From assembly GCA_027622555.1 (NCBI GenBank), contig JAQBYJ010000016.1, forward strand, positions 1 to 64,000: 64,000 nt of DNA, given 5' to 3'. The notes beneath the pieces were generated by a model. It was not told the DNA's origin, searched no databases, and saw nothing but the letters and a program-made list of their open reading frames with translations. This DNA is from Verrucomicrobiota bacterium. Its GTDB lineage: Bacteria > Verrucomicrobiota > Verrucomicrobiia > Opitutales > UBA2995. This document shows, one piece after another, positions 37,487 to 46,862 of the stretch (the first letter of the stretch is position 1; every line of letters starts with the position of its first letter). The translations under genes and the position numbers were made by a program.

Positions 37487-39022
37487 TTAAATTGCAGGTT
37501 CGGTCTTGAGATTTAGAAAGGCGGTTTTCTCCGTCGGCTCGGGTGGGGTCAATCGACTTACGATGACAATGACTGTCAATGCGACTACAAATGACCAGAT
37601 TGAGAAATACAGAAATGGTTCCTCGATTCGGAAGAGAGGTTCTATGCCGAATGACGCATGCCAGTTGTGAAGAATAAAAAGTCCAACCGAGCAGACGATC
37701 CCGCAAAGAAATCCACATAGGGCGCCCGTACCATTGGCGCGTTTCCAGAAAAATCCGGTTAGGATCATCGCGAGTGCCGGTCCCTGGAAAAACGACATAA
37801 GGGTTTGGAAAATGGTGTAGATGCTGGTGTTCTCTCCAGCCTGCCGGATGAAAAATGCAAAGCCGATTCCCCAGATCATAAGGACCAGAGTCACGGTCCG
37901 TCCAATGAAGAGGATTCTCTGGTCGTCGGCTTCACGGTTAACAAAGCGTAAGTAAAAATCTTTTGTGGCAACCGTGGCCGAAGCGTTGAGGTAGGAATCG
38001 ACGCTCGACATCAGAGCTGCGATGAATGCAGCAAGAAAGAGCCCGCGAATACCGGTAGGTAGCAGTTGGGCTGCAAGGGTGGGGAAAGCGGCGTCCGGTG
38101 TCGCAAGGTCTGGAAACTTCGCAATCGCGATCAAGCCTGGTATCGCGATGATGACCGGGATGAGGATCTTAAGCATTGCTCCCCAGACGTAGGCGGCCTG
38201 TGCATGGAATTGGGATTTGGCACCGAGTGATCGTTGCATGATCGCCTGATTGCCGATCCAGTAGGCCGGAGATAGTATGAAGGCCAGGCCGAACAAAATT
38301 GCTGGCCACGGGAACGGCGACTTTGCGTCGGCTGGTACAATCAGAGTAGTGTGGTTTTCTGTTCTTTCCCCGAGTGCGGCCAGTTGTTCCCGAAGGCCGT
38401 CAATTCCCCCGAGATCGTAAAGTCCGATGCCGAGTACGAGCAAGCATCCGCCTATCATGACGGAACACTGAATAACATCCGTATACACTACCGCTTTGAG
38501 GCCTCCGCCTATAGTATAGATTCCCACCATCCCCGCAGTTACGAAAATGCATGTGACTTCCGAAAACCCGGTGAGTGTGTTCAGCATCCTGGCCGAGGCA
38601 TAGAGCATGAGGCCAACGTTACAGGCCATGAAGAATAGCCAACACAGGCCGAGCGAACTGCGGACCCCGACGTTGAATCGCCGCTCCATAAACTCAGGGA
38701 TCGTGTAGATTCCCATGCGCCAGAAGATAGGCACAAAAATAAACGCGGCGATGATCATGGCAGGGACGCATCCGATCCACTCGAAGTTAGCCACCGCTAT
38801 GCCATGAGCATAAGCGGCTCCACCTACTCCTATGATGTCTGTTCCACCAATATCACTTGCAACCAGAGACATTCCTATCGCCCACCACGGAAGTGTTCGG
38901 CCAGCCAGGAAAAAATCTTTCCCTGTTTTAAACTTCCACCCAATAGCCAGCCCCAATCCCACTGTGCCAATTAGATAAATGGCAACTACGATATAATCGA
39001 GGGTTGTGAGTCCGGATTGCAC
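37487..39022 (-). CDS. Sodium:solute symporter (SSS family)
   Basis: A 511-residue inner-membrane carrier with about 13 helices. The SSS core is visible: DYIVVAIYLIGTVGLGL in helix 1, KTGKDFFLAGRTLPWWAIGMSLVASDIGGTD across helices 1-2, GGLKAVVYTDVIQ and AAFIAALMSSVDSYLNASATV. It probably takes up a sugar or sugar acid with Na+. It follows a Gfo/Idh/MocA gene after 7 bp and precedes the small membrane protein, so it belongs to the minus-strand operon. Substrate unknown. Confidence 0.9.
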   Translation of the reverse strand: MQSGLTTLDYIVVAIYLIGTVGLGLAIGWKFKTGKDFFLAGRTLPWWAIGMSLVASDIGGTDIIGVGGAAYAHGIAVANFEWIGCVPAMIIAAFIFVPIFWRMGIYTIPEFMERRFNVGVRSSLGLCWLFFMACNVGLMLYASARMLNTLTGFSEVTCIFVTAGMVGIYTIGGGLKAVVYTDVIQCSVMIGGCLLVLGIGLYDLGGIDGLREQLAALGERTENHTTLIVPADAKSPFPWPAILFGLAFILSPAYWIGNQAIMQRSLGAKSQFHAQAAYVWGAMLKILIPVIIAIPGLIAIAKFPDLATPDAAFPTLAAQLLPTGIRGLFLAAFIAALMSSVDSYLNASATVATKDFYLRFVNREADDQRILFIGRTVTLVLMIWGIGFAFFIRQAGENTSIYTIFQTLMSFFQGPALAMILTGFFWKRANGTGALCGFLCGIVCSVGLFILHNWHASFGIEPLFRIEEPFLYFSIWSFVVALTVIVIVSRLTPPEPTEKTAFLNLKTEPAI

Positions 39023-39029
39023 TTAGATT

Positions 39030-40055
39030 TTAAAGTGGCAATTTTTGGTGGCTGCCTTGCTCGGCTGATCGAATACCCGCTTCGAGAATCTCTTGCGCGT
39101 CCCTGGAGTTTTGAGGATCACAAAGCAACCAGGGTTGTTTGTCATTTCGAATACAATGTATGAAATGGTTCGCTGAGTTTTGGAGGTATGGCTCTGATTC
39201 GAGAACAGGTACTTCACTTCCCATAGGGTTCGATTCCGAAGCGAGGATCAGCGGAGCTCCTTCTCTTGGTTCAACCAGCATGGTGCCTTCGGTACCGTAA
39301 AAGGTAGTAGTGTAACTGGTGAGCTTGCCAATCTGTGTCCAGGAACCCTCGGCAGACGACATGCCAAACGGATACTTCATGGCTATGATCGCGTTGTCTT
39401 CGACCTTAAGTCCGTCCTTCACCTGCCCACCTGTCATGCCTGTAACTGATTCTGGCAGTCCCAGCAGAGAGGCCGCCAACACACTGCCGTAACAACAGTA
39501 ATCCATCATGGCACCTGCTCCATTGAGTTCTGGATCGAACAACCAATCGCAAAAATACTTTGAGCATCCCAACTCAGCCGGACCGGCGTGAGCGGCTCGA
39601 TATTTTACAGCCCAGACTTTTCCGATAGCGCCTTCCTGAACCATAGCCAGGGCTTTCTGAAGTTGGGACCACCAGGCGAAAGGCCAATTGATAACCAGCT
39701 TCACATTGTTTTCCTCGGCTGCCGCAACCATGCGATTTGCTTGCTCCAGTCGGGCTGCCATCGGCTTTTCTATCAGGACGTGAAGCTTTTTTTGCATCGC
39801 TGCGATGGCCAGCTCTGCTCCTTCATAATTGCTACTGAAAATGTAAACCGCATCCAGTTGTTCCTTGTCCAAGAGCTCGGAGGAGGAAGTGTAAGTTTTG
39901 CATCCGTATTCAGTTGCGATCCGGGTAGTTAACGGGTTATTCGGATCGGCCGCTGCGATCAACTCCGCATCTTCATGCGCTACCAGAAATGGCAAGTTAT
40001 CCCAAACGTGATCGTGGCTGAGTCCGAGGACTCCAATTCTAAGTGGTGAGGTCAT
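39030..40055 (-). CDS. Gfo/Idh/MocA family oxidoreductase
   Basis: A 341-residue NAD(P)-dependent sugar dehydrogenase-like protein from ATG 40055 (MTSPLRIGVLGLSHDHVW); an upstream ATG at 40106 adds residues before the Rossmann strand. EKPMAARLEQANRM holds the usual catalytic EKP Lys. The C-terminal alpha/beta domain has DYCCYGSVLAASLLG in place of the common D(I)GxH helix. Cys residues are unusually frequent around 190-210. Probably oxidises or epimerises a sugar imported by the next gene product. Confidence 0.85.
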   Translation of the reverse strand: MTSPLRIGVLGLSHDHVWDNLPFLVAHEDAELIAAADPNNPLTTRIATEYGCKTYTSSSELLDKEQLDAVYIFSSNYEGAELAIAAMQKKLHVLIEKPMAARLEQANRMVAAAEENNVKLVINWPFAWWSQLQKALAMVQEGAIGKVWAVKYRAAHAGPAELGCSKYFCDWLFDPELNGAGAMMDYCCYGSVLAASLLGLPESVTGMTGGQVKDGLKVEDNAIIAMKYPFGMSSAEGSWTQIGKLTSYTTTFYGTEGTMLVEPREGAPLILASESNPMGSEVPVLESEPYLQNSANHFIHCIRNDKQPWLLCDPQNSRDAQEILEAGIRSAEQGSHQKLPL

Positions 40056-40171
40056 AGTGATATTGTTGAATGTGGGTTCGGAGATTTTTTGTTTTTGCAG
40101 GAGCAAATTAGTTATCCAGGTCTTAGATTGCAGGCAAAATGAAAATTTAATTTTAGGTAGCTCATGCGAGC

Positions 40172-41479
40172 TTATACAACGGGCTCTGGATCGCTCGTTT
40201 CATCTTTGAAGTAAATCCAAAACAAAATGGCGGAAACAAATCCCAGAATGGAGCACGCCCTCCAGAAACGAACATAGGAATCGAGATCCAAAACGCCGTT
40301 GGGTGCACCACATAGATCTGCCAACCAGCCATTCAAGAATCCACCGGTGATGGCAGGCGCCAGACCCAGCATAACGAAGAAAAACAGGATCTGGGCCGTG
40401 TGGTGAATTTCTTTCGGGGCAATTCTTTGAACATAGATAAAAGAACCTGCGTAAAAACAACCGAAACACAGTCCATGCAAAAGTTGGACTGCCACATGGA
40501 CTTCAACCGGCAGCCCAGGGATGCCAAAAATCAAGTAACGCAAAGCGTAACAGAAAATTCCAATCGTCATGACAGTCCGGAATCCCCACTTGGTCAGCAA
40601 AACGCCGAGAAATGCGAGTGCGGCAATTTCCGAGAACTGGCCCAGTGACATGGCCGGCATGATGTAGCTGGCCTGCAAACCGCTCGCTTTGAGGAATGGG
40701 CTGGTGTTCATCATATAAAATACCTGCAAAACACTTACTGGTAAGGCGATAATCATGAGGACCAGGAAACTGCGTTTTTTGAAGAGTTGCATCGCCTCCA
40801 CCCAGGCTAGCTTTTTGCGGTTCTTACCTTTTGGCGGTGTGTTTGGCAGAATGAACCAGCAGTAGAATGCGAAGATTATAGCCAGTCCTCCGGCAAATTT
40901 CAGACTATCGATCATTCTCCAGGTTACGTCGGGAACATTATCTCCCTTGAAGAAGGGAGGCAGTGCCTGGAAACGCAGGTTGGTCTGCAACCAGAGCATG
41001 GGAAAAATCCAGGATACGGCGATCCATCCGATGGTTCCCCAGAGTCGCACGCGGGGAAACTGCGTCTTCGGATCGCTCATGTGCTCCATGGCCAGTGAGT
41101 TAGTCAGCGAGTTGGTGGGAACATACAGGATGGCGAAGCCGATCGACAGACACATCCAAACCGCGAAAGACGACTGGTAAGCGGTGGCCCATTTTAAAAT
41201 ACCCGCCAGGAGAAGCATGACAGCCAGACACTTCTGGGTTGAGAACATCCGGTCGGTCAACTGCCCGGCAATAAAGGGAGCCAGAATAGATCCAATCGCC
41301 ATCGGAATCCCGATGATCATTCCCTTTTCGGATTCCGTAAATCCGAGTCCGCCCATCGATACCTCTGTGACCAGGAAAATTCCCGCCAATGGCATCCACA
41401 TGCCTTTGACTCCATACTCCATAAACATCATGGCGCTGAGGCGTGCGTCTACTTTTATTTTGGGTGGAGATTCTGTCAT
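40172..41479 (-). CDS. MFS transporter, nucleoside:H+ symporter-like
   Basis: A 435-residue, 12-helix carrier of the NupG/XapB-like branch of the major facilitator superfamily: ARLSAMMFMEYGVKGMWMP at the N-terminus, YVPTNSLTNSLAMEHM, FPRVRLWGTIGWIAVSWIF, and HGLCFGCFYAGSFIYVQRIAP. In sugar loci this group often imports nucleosides or small glycosides; the substrate here is not clear. It lies between two Gfo/Idh/MocA genes in the same direction. A REPIN-like doublet separates it from the upstream gene. Confidence 0.85.
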   Translation of the reverse strand: MTESPPKIKVDARLSAMMFMEYGVKGMWMPLAGIFLVTEVSMGGLGFTESEKGMIIGIPMAIGSILAPFIAGQLTDRMFSTQKCLAVMLLLAGILKWATAYQSSFAVWMCLSIGFAILYVPTNSLTNSLAMEHMSDPKTQFPRVRLWGTIGWIAVSWIFPMLWLQTNLRFQALPPFFKGDNVPDVTWRMIDSLKFAGGLAIIFAFYCWFILPNTPPKGKNRKKLAWVEAMQLFKKRSFLVLMIIALPVSVLQVFYMMNTSPFLKASGLQASYIMPAMSLGQFSEIAALAFLGVLLTKWGFRTVMTIGIFCYALRYLIFGIPGLPVEVHVAVQLLHGLCFGCFYAGSFIYVQRIAPKEIHHTAQILFFFVMLGLAPAITGGFLNGWLADLCGAPNGVLDLDSYVRFWRACSILGFVSAILFWIYFKDETSDPEPVV

Positions 41480-41521
41480 GGGTGTTGGGGTAGATTTTGT
41501 TTAAAATTTTGGGCTTTGTGT

Positions 41522-41606
41522 AGGAGCTGCTTTAGCTGCGATTTCCTGGGAACGCCAAGCCCCAGCTTGGCATTTTAAGCCAATGATCGCAGCTAAAGCA
41601 GCTCCT
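41522..41606. repeat. REPIN-like palindromic doublet A
   Basis: Two 21 bp arms in perfect inverted orientation, 41522-41542 (AGGAGCTGCTTTAGCTGCGAT) and 41586-41606, flank 43 bp that contain a second, inner palindrome (GCCAAGC...GCTTGGC). The right arm runs into the end of the Gfo/Idh/MocA gene and supplies its TAG stop. The form is that of REP doublets mobilised by RAYT transposases; no RAYT gene lies in the window. Confidence 0.8.
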
Positions 41607-42855
41607 GCATTTTGGTGTGTAAATTATAATATTCAGCAATTGGTACCTGGTACTCGGATACCGTTCCATTAATAACTTCTTCAATCGATATGCGACGGCC
41701 TGCCAGATCGCTCTCGAGAATGGCGAATGCTGCGGCCAGATCGGTTAATCCTTCACGTCCGCTCGTTTCTGTCGGACGTTTTTCTTGAATGGCGTTGATC
41801 CAGTCGAGCTGGGCTGTGGCGAAGGCATTGGTGATGCCACGGGGAAATTCTCGGTCCTTGCGTTCCGGGTCGCATTGATCCTGGTAAAGCATTTCGATAG
41901 GGTGGGTGGAGCCATCATCCAGTGTAAGGGCGTCTCCCATTACGCGACCTTTGCTTCCATAAAGTACGGGACCGCCTCCGAAGTGAATACCCTCTCCGTG
42001 ACCCGCCCAACTTGCCGTTAGTGATCCAAATGCACCGCTTGCACTCGTAAAGGTCGCATTGAAAATATCGTCGGCATCGCAGTCGATAGTTTCGGATTCG
42101 CCCGCGGTATTTATGAAATGGCGTTTTGATTCAATAACCTGGGCCGTGCCTGCAATGGAGTTTAGATCTCCCAGCAGGTATCGGGCTAAGTGAAATTGAT
42201 GAACTCCGAGATCGAGCGCTATGCCGCCGGCCAGCTTTTTAAAATGACGCCACGGTGTGTGGGCAACCACTTTGTCGGGAGTCCACCAGTTGCCGACGTT
42301 GCCCAAGAGAAACATTTGCGGAGTTCCAATATAGCCCGAGTCAATCAGCCATCGGAGGTAGCGTGCTTTATCGAGAAAGCGCACATTTTCAAAAACGCCC
42401 AGGGTCAGTGCCGCCGTTTCAAAATCTTCGCACATTTTTCGAGCCGCCGCGACGGTGACTGCGAGTGGTTTTTGAGTCAGCAGGTGTTTGCCAGCGCGGC
42501 ATGCAACCTCGGCGACCAGGTGATGCATGCCATGTGAGGTGAAATCGTTTATCGCATCGACGGGACCCCGGGTAATCATCTCATCGTAGTTGTCGTACAA
42601 GGCTACATCGACATCGTCCTGGAAGTCTGAGACGTATTCGTCATCGATCGCCAACGGGTCACCCGGAGAGTCGCTGACCGCCGGGCGTTGAGGAGGACCT
42701 TCTCCGCGCTTGGCATACATTTGCGCATCTTCGGTCTTTCGGGCACATAGGGCCGTTATGCGGAAGTTGTCGAATCCCGCTTCTCGAAGAAGACGATAAC
42801 CTCTGAGGTGCGCTGCCAGAATTCTTCCGCAGCCGACGATGCCTATTCGAATCAT
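41593..42855 (-). CDS. Gfo/Idh/MocA family oxidoreductase
   Basis: A 420-residue dehydrogenase-like protein. RIGIVGCGRILAAHLRGYRL is the Rossmann start; LTQKPLAVTVAAAR has the catalytic Lys (QKP instead of EKP) and LDLGVHQFHLARYLLGD the C-terminal GxH helix. An insert at about 45-75 (EGPPQRPAVSDSPGDPLAID) is longer than usual. The last residues, QELL and the stop, are encoded by the arm of REPIN A. It overlaps the sulfatase upstream by 4 bp (ATGA), so both come from one transcript. Confidence 0.88.
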   Translation of the reverse strand: MIRIGIVGCGRILAAHLRGYRLLREAGFDNFRITALCARKTEDAQMYAKRGEGPPQRPAVSDSPGDPLAIDDEYVSDFQDDVDVALYDNYDEMITRGPVDAINDFTSHGMHHLVAEVACRAGKHLLTQKPLAVTVAAARKMCEDFETAALTLGVFENVRFLDKARYLRWLIDSGYIGTPQMFLLGNVGNWWTPDKVVAHTPWRHFKKLAGGIALDLGVHQFHLARYLLGDLNSIAGTAQVIESKRHFINTAGESETIDCDADDIFNATFTSASGAFGSLTASWAGHGEGIHFGGGPVLYGSKGRVMGDALTLDDGSTHPIEMLYQDQCDPERKDREFPRGITNAFATAQLDWINAIQEKRPTETSGREGLTDLAAAFAILESDLAGRRISIEEVINGTVSEYQVPIAEYYNLHTKMQELL

Positions 42856-44756
42856 AATGCTGTTATACGTACTTGATAACCACCTTCTATAGAACCTTCC
42901 GAATAATGCATATCGGCCCGGAGTAATTTCGGTCCTTCAGATACTTGAATGGTGGGGAAGGAAACCGACTGGGTTCCTTTTTTAATCTTTATTTTGTATT
43001 CGTCATTCCCGATAGAGAGTAGCAGTTCACCGTCTTGTTTCGGTGCGAACTCCCGGGGCATATCGACCTGAATATTGAATTGACCGGCCTTTGCAAAATC
43101 CAACTCCCAATGACCGCTGCTACCGGCACTCCATTGCTCCGCTACCCGATCCTGCCAAGTGAGTACGGATGGGTTTTCGTGGTGGGCGTCTATGATGATG
43201 TCCGGGGGACCGGGGTTGGTTAGAACGTTGGACATTACATCGTCAAACCAGGCATCATACAGTGTTTTCAGATAATTAAATTTGTGGGGCATCGTTGCGA
43301 CCAGATTGTTTGTTTCCCCCGGATCCAGGTCCAGGTTGTAGAGTTGGAAATGGGGGTCTCCATTGAATGTCTGAGTACCGAACCCTGAAGGATGGACCAG
43401 TTTCCACATAGCATCACGCACCATGAAATTATGATAGCGCTGGGGTTGGCTTCCCCGGTGGATTTGCATGAAGAGTGGACGGGGTGCCATTCGTTTTTCC
43501 GGGTTGAGTAACTGCGGTAGAATACTGCGACCATCGATTTGTAGTCCGTCGGGCAACTCAGCTTCACAGGCTTCAACAATAGTAGGTAGGAGATCGATAT
43601 GAGCTGCGATAGTATCGTGCACAGTTTCCCCGGCTCCTAGTTTGGCAGGCCAGTGACTCCATAACGGGGTGCGCACACCGCCTTCGAGAACTTCTGTTTT
43701 ATTACCCTGCATATCACCTACATAGCGTTTGGTATTCGGTCCATTATCTGTCATGACAAACACCAAGGTATTTTCGTAAAGTCCGGTTTCTTTAAGTGTT
43801 TCAAAAAGACGTCCCACATTTTCGTCCACATTGGTGATCATGGCCGCAATACGGCTCAATGTATCCACTTCTTTTTCCAGGTCGCGTGGTTTTCCACGAA
43901 TAAGACTGGCGAGATCTTTTTTGAGGTAATGTTTTCTGAGGTCCTCTGGAACATCGTGATAGGGACCATGAGGTGCGTTGGTGGGAATGTAGGCGAAGAA
44001 TGGTCGACTCTCCAATTTCTTTTCCCGGATCCAGTTTTGGGCGTGCTCAAAATAAACGTCGGTGCAATAGCCTTCTGTCTGCGTCTGGTGACCATTGTGT
44101 ATCAGGATGGGGTTGGTGTAGTTATTATTGTTCTCTATCGGATCTGCTGGTTGGGCGAGTCCGCCACCTCGATGTACTAGCGATTCCTCAAATCCCTGAT
44201 CGATTGTTCGCATAGGATAACTATCACCCAGGTGCCATTTACCGAATATGCCGGTTGCGTAGCCAGCATCACCAAGGATCTCGGCGATGGTGACTTCGTC
44301 TGTATGCATCATCGAACGACCCAGCCAGGTATCGACACAATAGGTACGATGGTTGTAACGACCGGTCATAATACTGGCCCGTGTAGGGGAGCAGACCGGG
44401 CTGACATAAAAATTGTCCCAGAGCACACTTCTTTTCGCCATGGCATCGATGTTTGGCGTCTCGATGATTTTATTTCCCGTTGCACCGAAATCTCCGTAAC
44501 CTTGGTCATCCGTGATGACGATAATTACATTGGGTCGTTCAGCTTGAGTGGTTAAGGGGATTCCAGTTCCGAAGCTGAATATCAAAGACAGAGCTAAGCA
44601 TTTGGAGGCGGAATTGAGGGGACGCAACGGCCCTAGCTCTTGGGCGCGATCTTGGTAGGGCCGTTGCGTCCCCGCAATTCCGAGTGATTGGATTAAAGCT
44701 ATCAAGATCTTTTTGAAACTGGATAATGACCAGAAATAAGAAGTGCGCTTGTTCAT
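42852..44756 (-). CDS. Sulfatase with C-terminal beta domain and REPIN in signal region
   Basis: A 634-residue sulfatase. VIITDDQGYGDFGATG starts the metal site (VIVITDDQ), and the formylglycine motif is VCSPTRASIMTGR with Cys122. FGKWHLGDSYP, NAPHGPY, MTDNGPN and LEGGVRTPLWSHWP follow. Past residue ~520 is an extra beta-rich domain (GELLLSIGNDEYKIKIKKG), as in some glycan sulfatases. Residues 26-49 are encoded by an in-frame REPIN-like doublet, splitting what reads as a signal peptide into KKILIALIQSL and CLALSLIFSF. No ATG lies between this insert and Cys122. Confidence 0.88.
   Translation of the reverse strand: MNKRTSYFWSLSSFKKILIALIQSLGIAGTQRPYQDRAQELGPLRPLNSASKCLALSLIFSFGTGIPLTTQAERPNVIIVITDDQGYGDFGATGNKIIETPNIDAMAKRSVLWDNFYVSPVCSPTRASIMTGRYNHRTYCVDTWLGRSMMHTDEVTIAEILGDAGYATGIFGKWHLGDSYPMRTIDQGFEESLVHRGGGLAQPADPIENNNNYTNPILIHNGHQTQTEGYCTDVYFEHAQNWIREKKLESRPFFAYIPTNAPHGPYHDVPEDLRKHYLKKDLASLIRGKPRDLEKEVDTLSRIAAMITNVDENVGRLFETLKETGLYENTLVFVMTDNGPNTKRYVGDMQGNKTEVLEGGVRTPLWSHWPAKLGAGETVHDTIAAHIDLLPTIVEACEAELPDGLQIDGRSILPQLLNPEKRMAPRPLFMQIHRGSQPQRYHNFMVRDAMWKLVHPSGFGTQTFNGDPHFQLYNLDLDPGETNNLVATMPHKFNYLKTLYDAWFDDVMSNVLTNPGPPDIIIDAHHENPSVLTWQDRVAEQWSAGSSGHWELDFAKAGQFNIQVDMPREFAPKQDGELLLSIGNDEYKIKIKKGTQSVSFPTIQVSEGPKLLRADMHYSEGSIEGGYQVRITAL
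44611..44680. repeat. REPIN-like palindromic doublet B, inside a sulfatase gene
   Basis: Arms of 25 bp at 44611-44635 and 44656-44680 are inverted copies with one mismatch; the core is GGGGACGCAACGGCCCTA. It belongs to a second sequence family, shared with doublet D. It lies within the signal-peptide coding region of the sulfatase and is read through without a stop, adding about 24 residues. Confidence 0.85.
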
Positions 44757-44977
44757 AGGGTAAGTTCTCAGAGTATTTTCTACTAAACGGAAACCGAAAC
44801 CGAACCGATTAGTAAGCCATTTTCTTCTGATTCGTTTGAGCTTTGCAAGTGGAGATAACGATTAGAGTGAGCTTTGTATGTAATTTTATTTTTAAGAGGA
44901 GTTAGGAGTCCTCATTTTCTCTGATCTCGATTACTCCTTTGAAATAGAACGCCATCTATGATAGCAGATTGGTTCAC

Positions 44978-46255
44978 ATGAAAAAGAGGAGCAGCATAAA
45001 TATTATTGGGATAATCCCGGTATTTTGCATTTGTCTCCTGAGTTGTGGTCGCGATTCCTCAAGCGTCTATTATCCTCCATCCGACGGTGAAGGTGGTTGG
45101 AGGAAGCTTGAGGACCCTCAATCGATCCTGGAAACGACTGGTGTAGAGCTTGAGGGTTTGGACTACGCTTTGGAAATTGCAAAAGCCAGCACCAGGAATG
45201 GCGGCCTATTGGTGGTTCGGAAAGGTTGGTTGATTTATGAAGCTTATTTCGGACTCGGGCACCGGGAGTCGTTAACCAATCTTGCTTCAGTTGGAAAACC
45301 CTTCACGAGCATGGCCGCTGGAATACTCATGAACGAGCAACCCGGTCGATTCCCGGATGGTCTAAATCAGAGAATTTATAATCCCGATTACCTGCCCGCC
45401 GTTGCATTTCCGCTTGGCGATCCGGCAAAAAGTCAGATCAATCTCGGCCAACTTCTTTCTTTCACCGCAGGTATTCGTGGAAACAATCCAAGCTATGTTT
45501 ATGGGGATGAAATAATAGTAGATCCGCCAGGATTAGATGGCTGGCCGGGTATGGTGGATGAATACGTGGTTGGTAAAAAAGATTATCTTAACAGGGGCAG
45601 CGTCACTACTGCATCTTCTCTTTGGATTGAGCCGGGTAGTGGCTATTCTTATGCTACCGCATCGATTCACCTAGTTTCCATGATGGTGCGGCATCTGACA
45701 GGAATTGAAATGGAAAACTACCTACGGTTGAAGTTGGCAGATCCCATGGGCTTTATGGAATTTACGTTTGGATATCGGAATATCGATGAAGTCGTTCATA
45801 CAACGGGTGGAGGGGGTGTAGTCGTACGCCCTACCGATATGCTAAGATTCGGATACCTGCTACTGAATCGTGGAAATTGGGAGGGTAGATCCATCGTCCC
45901 TGCTGACTATGTGGACCACTGTCGCCAAATTTCTCCCTACAATCCGCACTATCCCTACAGTCTACAATTTGATGTGAATACCGGTGGTCAAAATCCGAAT
46001 GTTCCGCGGGATGCTTTTTGGAAAACCGGGTCCGGTGGTCATGCATTGTTTGTCGTGCCTTCGCTTAACCTGGTAGTTTGGAAACTGGGCGGCCGAGACT
46101 CTCAGTACGATTCCAAAAACACAGGTTTGGAACTACACCCGGATGCGCCCAAATCCGCGCCCGACCGGGAAAACTGGAAAGCCAATATTGAAATTAACGA
46201 TGCCTACACACTGATTTTAAACACGGTTGTAAGCGCTGTTTCGAAAACTCAATGA
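44978..46255 (+). CDS. Serine hydrolase, class C beta-lactamase-like lipoprotein
   Basis: A 425-residue protein. ATG 44978 (MKKRSSINIIGIIP) gives a lipoprotein signal ending LLSC; a TTG three codons earlier is not needed. The SxxK nucleophile motif is ASVGKPFTSMA, the second motif is likely YSYATAS, and GSGGHALFVVP near the end corresponds to the KTG/HxG site. Such proteins in glycan loci are esterases or D-aminopeptidase-like enzymes more often than true beta-lactamases. It is transcribed away from the sulfatase gene at 44756; the 220 bp between them should hold both promoters. Confidence 0.82.
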   Translation: MKKRSSINIIGIIPVFCICLLSCGRDSSSVYYPPSDGEGGWRKLEDPQSILETTGVELEGLDYALEIAKASTRNGGLLVVRKGWLIYEAYFGLGHRESLTNLASVGKPFTSMAAGILMNEQPGRFPDGLNQRIYNPDYLPAVAFPLGDPAKSQINLGQLLSFTAGIRGNNPSYVYGDEIIVDPPGLDGWPGMVDEYVVGKKDYLNRGSVTTASSLWIEPGSGYSYATASIHLVSMMVRHLTGIEMENYLRLKLADPMGFMEFTFGYRNIDEVVHTTGGGGVVVRPTDMLRFGYLLLNRGNWEGRSIVPADYVDHCRQISPYNPHYPYSLQFDVNTGGQNPNVPRDAFWKTGSGGHALFVVPSLNLVVWKLGGRDSQYDSKNTGLELHPDAPKSAPDRENWKANIEINDAYTLILNTVVSAVSKTQ

Positions 46256-46670
46256 CCCGCCGTTTTGTTGAGTTTCAGTATTCGATTAAAGATGGAATCC
46301 AGAGATTCAAACTCGGCTAGAAAATTGACAATAGACTCATGGCCCTGTTGGTTGCCGTACAGATCCCTCAAAGCCGTCTGTCCTAAAATGAGCTGCCCAT
46401 TTGATCATTTGTTGTTTGATAGTGTATCATATCAGCACTTCAAATCTCCTCCATTGCCATTTGCTAACAAAGCATCTGACCAATTTGAAAATTGAGACGA
46501 GTTTATGTTTCCCCAAAATAAGTCATAGCGAGAATGGCCATGAATTGTTAACTACTTGGAGCACGAAGGGACACCTCTGAACTAGAATACACCTGGATAT
46601 TTTTCCTCTTAAGGGTCTGGATATTGTTTAAATATTCCATCTTTTTTAGCTCTTCTCCGACCACGTTTTA

Positions 46671-46703
46671 GTTAACTCGTCGAAAATCCTAGTTTGAGTT
46701 AAT
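46671..46703. promoter_or_regulatory. Inverted repeat with GAGTTAA half-sites (distal)
   Basis: GTTAACTC at 46671-46678 faces GAGTTAAT at 46696-46703, one mismatch, 17 bp apart. The half-site matches the proximal palindrome at 46821-46839. Confidence 0.4.
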
Positions 46704-46820
46704 CTATTTCTGGTTTGATATTTCGCAGATTTTCAAACTTGCACGATTGTAACTCCTTGTTTTTATTGGGTTTAAGACCATGAAGCCATTGCTCCAAACC
46801 CCTCAACCTCAACCATGTTA

Positions 46821-46839
46821 TAATTAACTGAGTTAATTA
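46821..46839. promoter_or_regulatory. Perfect palindrome, possible operator of the nuclease cassette
   Basis: TAATTAACT-G-AGTTAATTA is a perfect 9 bp inverted repeat with one central base, ending 23 bp before the start at 46863. Location and symmetry fit a dimeric repressor site overlapping the promoter or leader. No regulator gene is adjacent, so one of the two cassette proteins or an unlinked factor would have to bind it. Confidence 0.45.
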
Positions 46840-46862
46840 GAAAAACACTGTTCGCTAAAGAA

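Larger units (their letters stand above)
46256..46862. other. AT-rich intergenic region without a clear gene
   Basis: About 600 bp, strongly AT-rich toward the right. A 76-codon frame at 46265-46495 lacks protein-like composition and any recognisable motif. The right part has two related inverted repeats, at 46671-46703 and 46821-46839. The base composition differs from both flanks, as at the edge of a transferred cassette. Confidence 0.45.

Noticed and set aside
46265-46495. 76-codon plus-strand frame after the serine hydrolase
   Set aside because: Composition unlike a folded protein, no motif, no clear ribosome binding site.
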